DNA of 64,000 bases from Vibrio fluminensis (GTDB taxonomy: Bacteria > Pseudomonadota > Gammaproteobacteria > Enterobacterales > Vibrionaceae): the NCBI RefSeq assembly GCF_015278125.1, contig NZ_JADILO010000003.1, positions 146,784 to 210,783 of the forward strand. Direction: 5' to 3'. Position numbers and translations under genes: made by a program. This document shows, piece by piece, positions 63,141-64,000 of the stretch. The notes under the pieces are model-generated. The model saw nothing but the letters and a program-made list of their open reading frames with translations. It had not been told where the DNA came from and searched no databases. Every line of letters begins with the position of its first letter. Positions within the stretch are counted from its first letter, which is position 1.

Positions 63141-63845
63141 GTGGATATGCATTTTGATTCGCTGGTCAACCAGCTTCCAGGCTATTGGGGATGCAAAGAC
63201 GTCGATTCTGTCTTTGTCTACGCCAATACTGCGTATGCTCAACTCGTTGGCTTTCAAGAACCACAACAATTAGTTGGTCTCGCAGATCGAGATATACCAT
63301 GCCAAACGGCAAACTGCGCCCAAGATTTTAAACAACAAGACCAAATGGTGATGAAGACGCAGCGAGCGATAAAAGTATTGGATGTACACCCATATCCTGA
63401 TGGCAGTTGGCGCGCTCATATTTTTAGCAAGAAACCGTGGTACAACGCGAAAGGTGAAGTACAAGGTACTATCTTCTTTGGCCAAGACCTAACCGACACC
63501 GCCATTTTGGAAGTGGGCCATTGGATTTGCCGCGCAACGGGTATTCTCTCTGATCTTAAAGCCGCCAAATGGGAAGTCTCTTCACAAGGTAGCGAGAAAC
63601 TGACAACACGTGAGCAAGAAGTTTTGTTTCTCATGCTCTATGGCAAAAAGCCCACCTTTATTGCTGACGCAATGGGCATTTCAATCAAAACATTTGAAGG
63701 CTATGTGGCGCGTCTGAGGGCTAAGTTTAGTGCGCATAGTAAAGCACACCTTATCGACCTTGCCTTAGAACGTGGCTACGGTTCATACATCCCACAGACG
63801 ATGTTGAAAACCCAACTTTCTGTGGTGATACATAGTGACGACTGA
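63141..63845 (+). CDS. PAS-LuxR type transcriptional regulator
   Basis: About 234 residues: an N-terminal PAS domain (about 1-120; NQLPGYWGCKDVDSVFVYANTAYAQLVGF) and a C-terminal LuxR HTH (about 150-215; LTTREQEVLFLMLYGKKPTFIADAMGISIKTFEGYVARLRAKF). Either GTG 63141 (AGG eight bases upstream) or ATG 63147 could start it; a longer frame crosses the structured RNA region and is rejected. The signal sensed by PAS is unknown. A stem-loop of terminator type follows the stop, its T-run replaced by an insertion element. Confidence 0.83.
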   Translation: MDMHFDSLVNQLPGYWGCKDVDSVFVYANTAYAQLVGFQEPQQLVGLADRDIPCQTANCAQDFKQQDQMVMKTQRAIKVLDVHPYPDGSWRAHIFSKKPWYNAKGEVQGTIFFGQDLTDTAILEVGHWICRATGILSDLKAAKWEVSSQGSEKLTTREQEVLFLMLYGKKPTFIADAMGISIKTFEGYVARLRAKFSAHSKAHLIDLALERGYGSYIPQTMLKTQLSVVIHSDD

Positions 63846-63857
63846 AAACAAAAAAAA

Positions 63858-63871
63858 ACGCCCGAAGGCGT
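63858..63871 (+). terminator. Truncated terminator of the PAS-LuxR gene
   Basis: ACGCC-CGAA-GGCGT preceded by nine As. The expected T-run is missing; the sequence continues with CAGACTGCTGAC, the presumed end of an insertion sequence, so the terminator may have been cut by the insertion. Confidence 0.55.
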
Positions 63872-64000
63872 CAGACTGCTGACAAAGGTCTAGCTTTCGA
63901 GCTAGACCTTTGATCTAATAGGGGTATCGAAATATGGATACTCCGATATGCTTCAAGAACCGACTCCGCAACAATACGAACTGGAAATGGTAACGATGGA
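63872..64000 (+). mobile_element. Left end of an IS1182-like insertion sequence (continues past window)
   Basis: Starting at CAGACTGCTGAC there is a 12-bp perfect stem (AAAGGTCTAGCT/AGCTAGACCTTT, 63884-63911) of the kind that shields an element from read-in, then a transposase start at 63948. The assignment to IS1182 rests on the first transposase residues. The exact end (63871 or 63872) is inferred from the broken terminator. Confidence 0.65.
63948..64000 (+). CDS. IS1182-family transposase, N-terminus only
   Basis: The frame from ATG 63948 begins MLQEPTPQQYELEMVTM and continues past the window end. This opening resembles the start of IS1182-family DDE transposases. Only the first 17 residues can be read, so intactness is unknown. 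Confidence 0.65.
   Translation, partial: MLQEPTPQQYELEMVTM

Overview
The window looks like a stretch of the second chromosome of a Vibrio. Many genes have close counterparts that I recall from Vibrio cholerae chromosome 2: a ShyA-type endopeptidase, Lpp, LdtA, the photolyase/MerR/YbgA group, DeoD, PlzD (VCA0042 family), PopT (DUF368, VCA0040), CatB and putA-putP. Codon use, intergenic stem-loops and a MITE-like repeat ending in TATACCCAAGT also fit. Names and families are from memory of protein families; no database was searched.

Layout. 1-5.4 kb: gene tail, L-lactate dehydrogenase lldD, a periplasmic M23 endopeptidase, small CBM48-like and anchored proteins, a GFA-fold protein and a DUF1275 membrane protein. 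5.6-12.2 kb: an apparent catabolic cluster (YjiH-like membrane protein, divergent GntR regulator, FAD oxidoreductase, enolase-superfamily enzyme, BCCT transporter) whose substrate I cannot name. 12.4-16.1 kb: DEAD-box helicase, Lpp, a 3-hydroxyisobutyrate-dehydrogenase-like enzyme, a HAD hydrolase. 16.8-20.3 kb: a DUF3360 transporter and a Fur-box-led operon with fumC. 20.7-24.5 kb: HlyD/ABC/ABC-2 exporter and catB. 24.7-26.9 kb: a LysR regulator followed by five tandem paralogous small secreted proteins. 27-28.3 kb: heptamer tandem repeat, candidate sRNA, YitT-family protein. 28.4-32.5 kb: the operon ybgA-like - merR - phrB - ldtA, headed by an array of TTGTAC motifs. 32.8-43.3 kb: deoD, a zinc-ribbon/HTH protein resembling a transposase, two TPR proteins (one with a decayed GGDEF domain, one an apparently intact diguanylate cyclase), a DUF3302/HlyD pair, and an ECF importer with a terminator in its leader. 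43.4-51.9 kb: MFS protein, a GNAT gene bracketed by two copies of the repeat, plzD, popT, a CtlX-like hydrolase, an ABC exporter, DUF445. 51.9-59.4 kb: Lrp-type regulator, a small zinc-ribbon protein, and the proline operon putA - (separate PutA C-terminal domain gene) - putP with an AraC regulator. 59.8-64 kb: a tandem pair of PEGA coiled-coil proteins, a structured non-coding stretch, a PAS-LuxR regulator, and the left end of an IS1182-like element.

The most notable points are: the PutA C-terminal domain encoded as its own gene between putA and putP; the five-gene array of small secreted proteins; two transporter genes (BCCT and putP) each preceded by a short ORF that overlaps the transporter start and sits at a strong stem-loop; two candidate structured RNAs (about 27.4-27.6 kb and 62.9-63.07 kb); the unassigned FAD/enolase/BCCT cluster; and a TTGTAC operator array at the head of a photorepair operon that also carries an L,D-transpeptidase.
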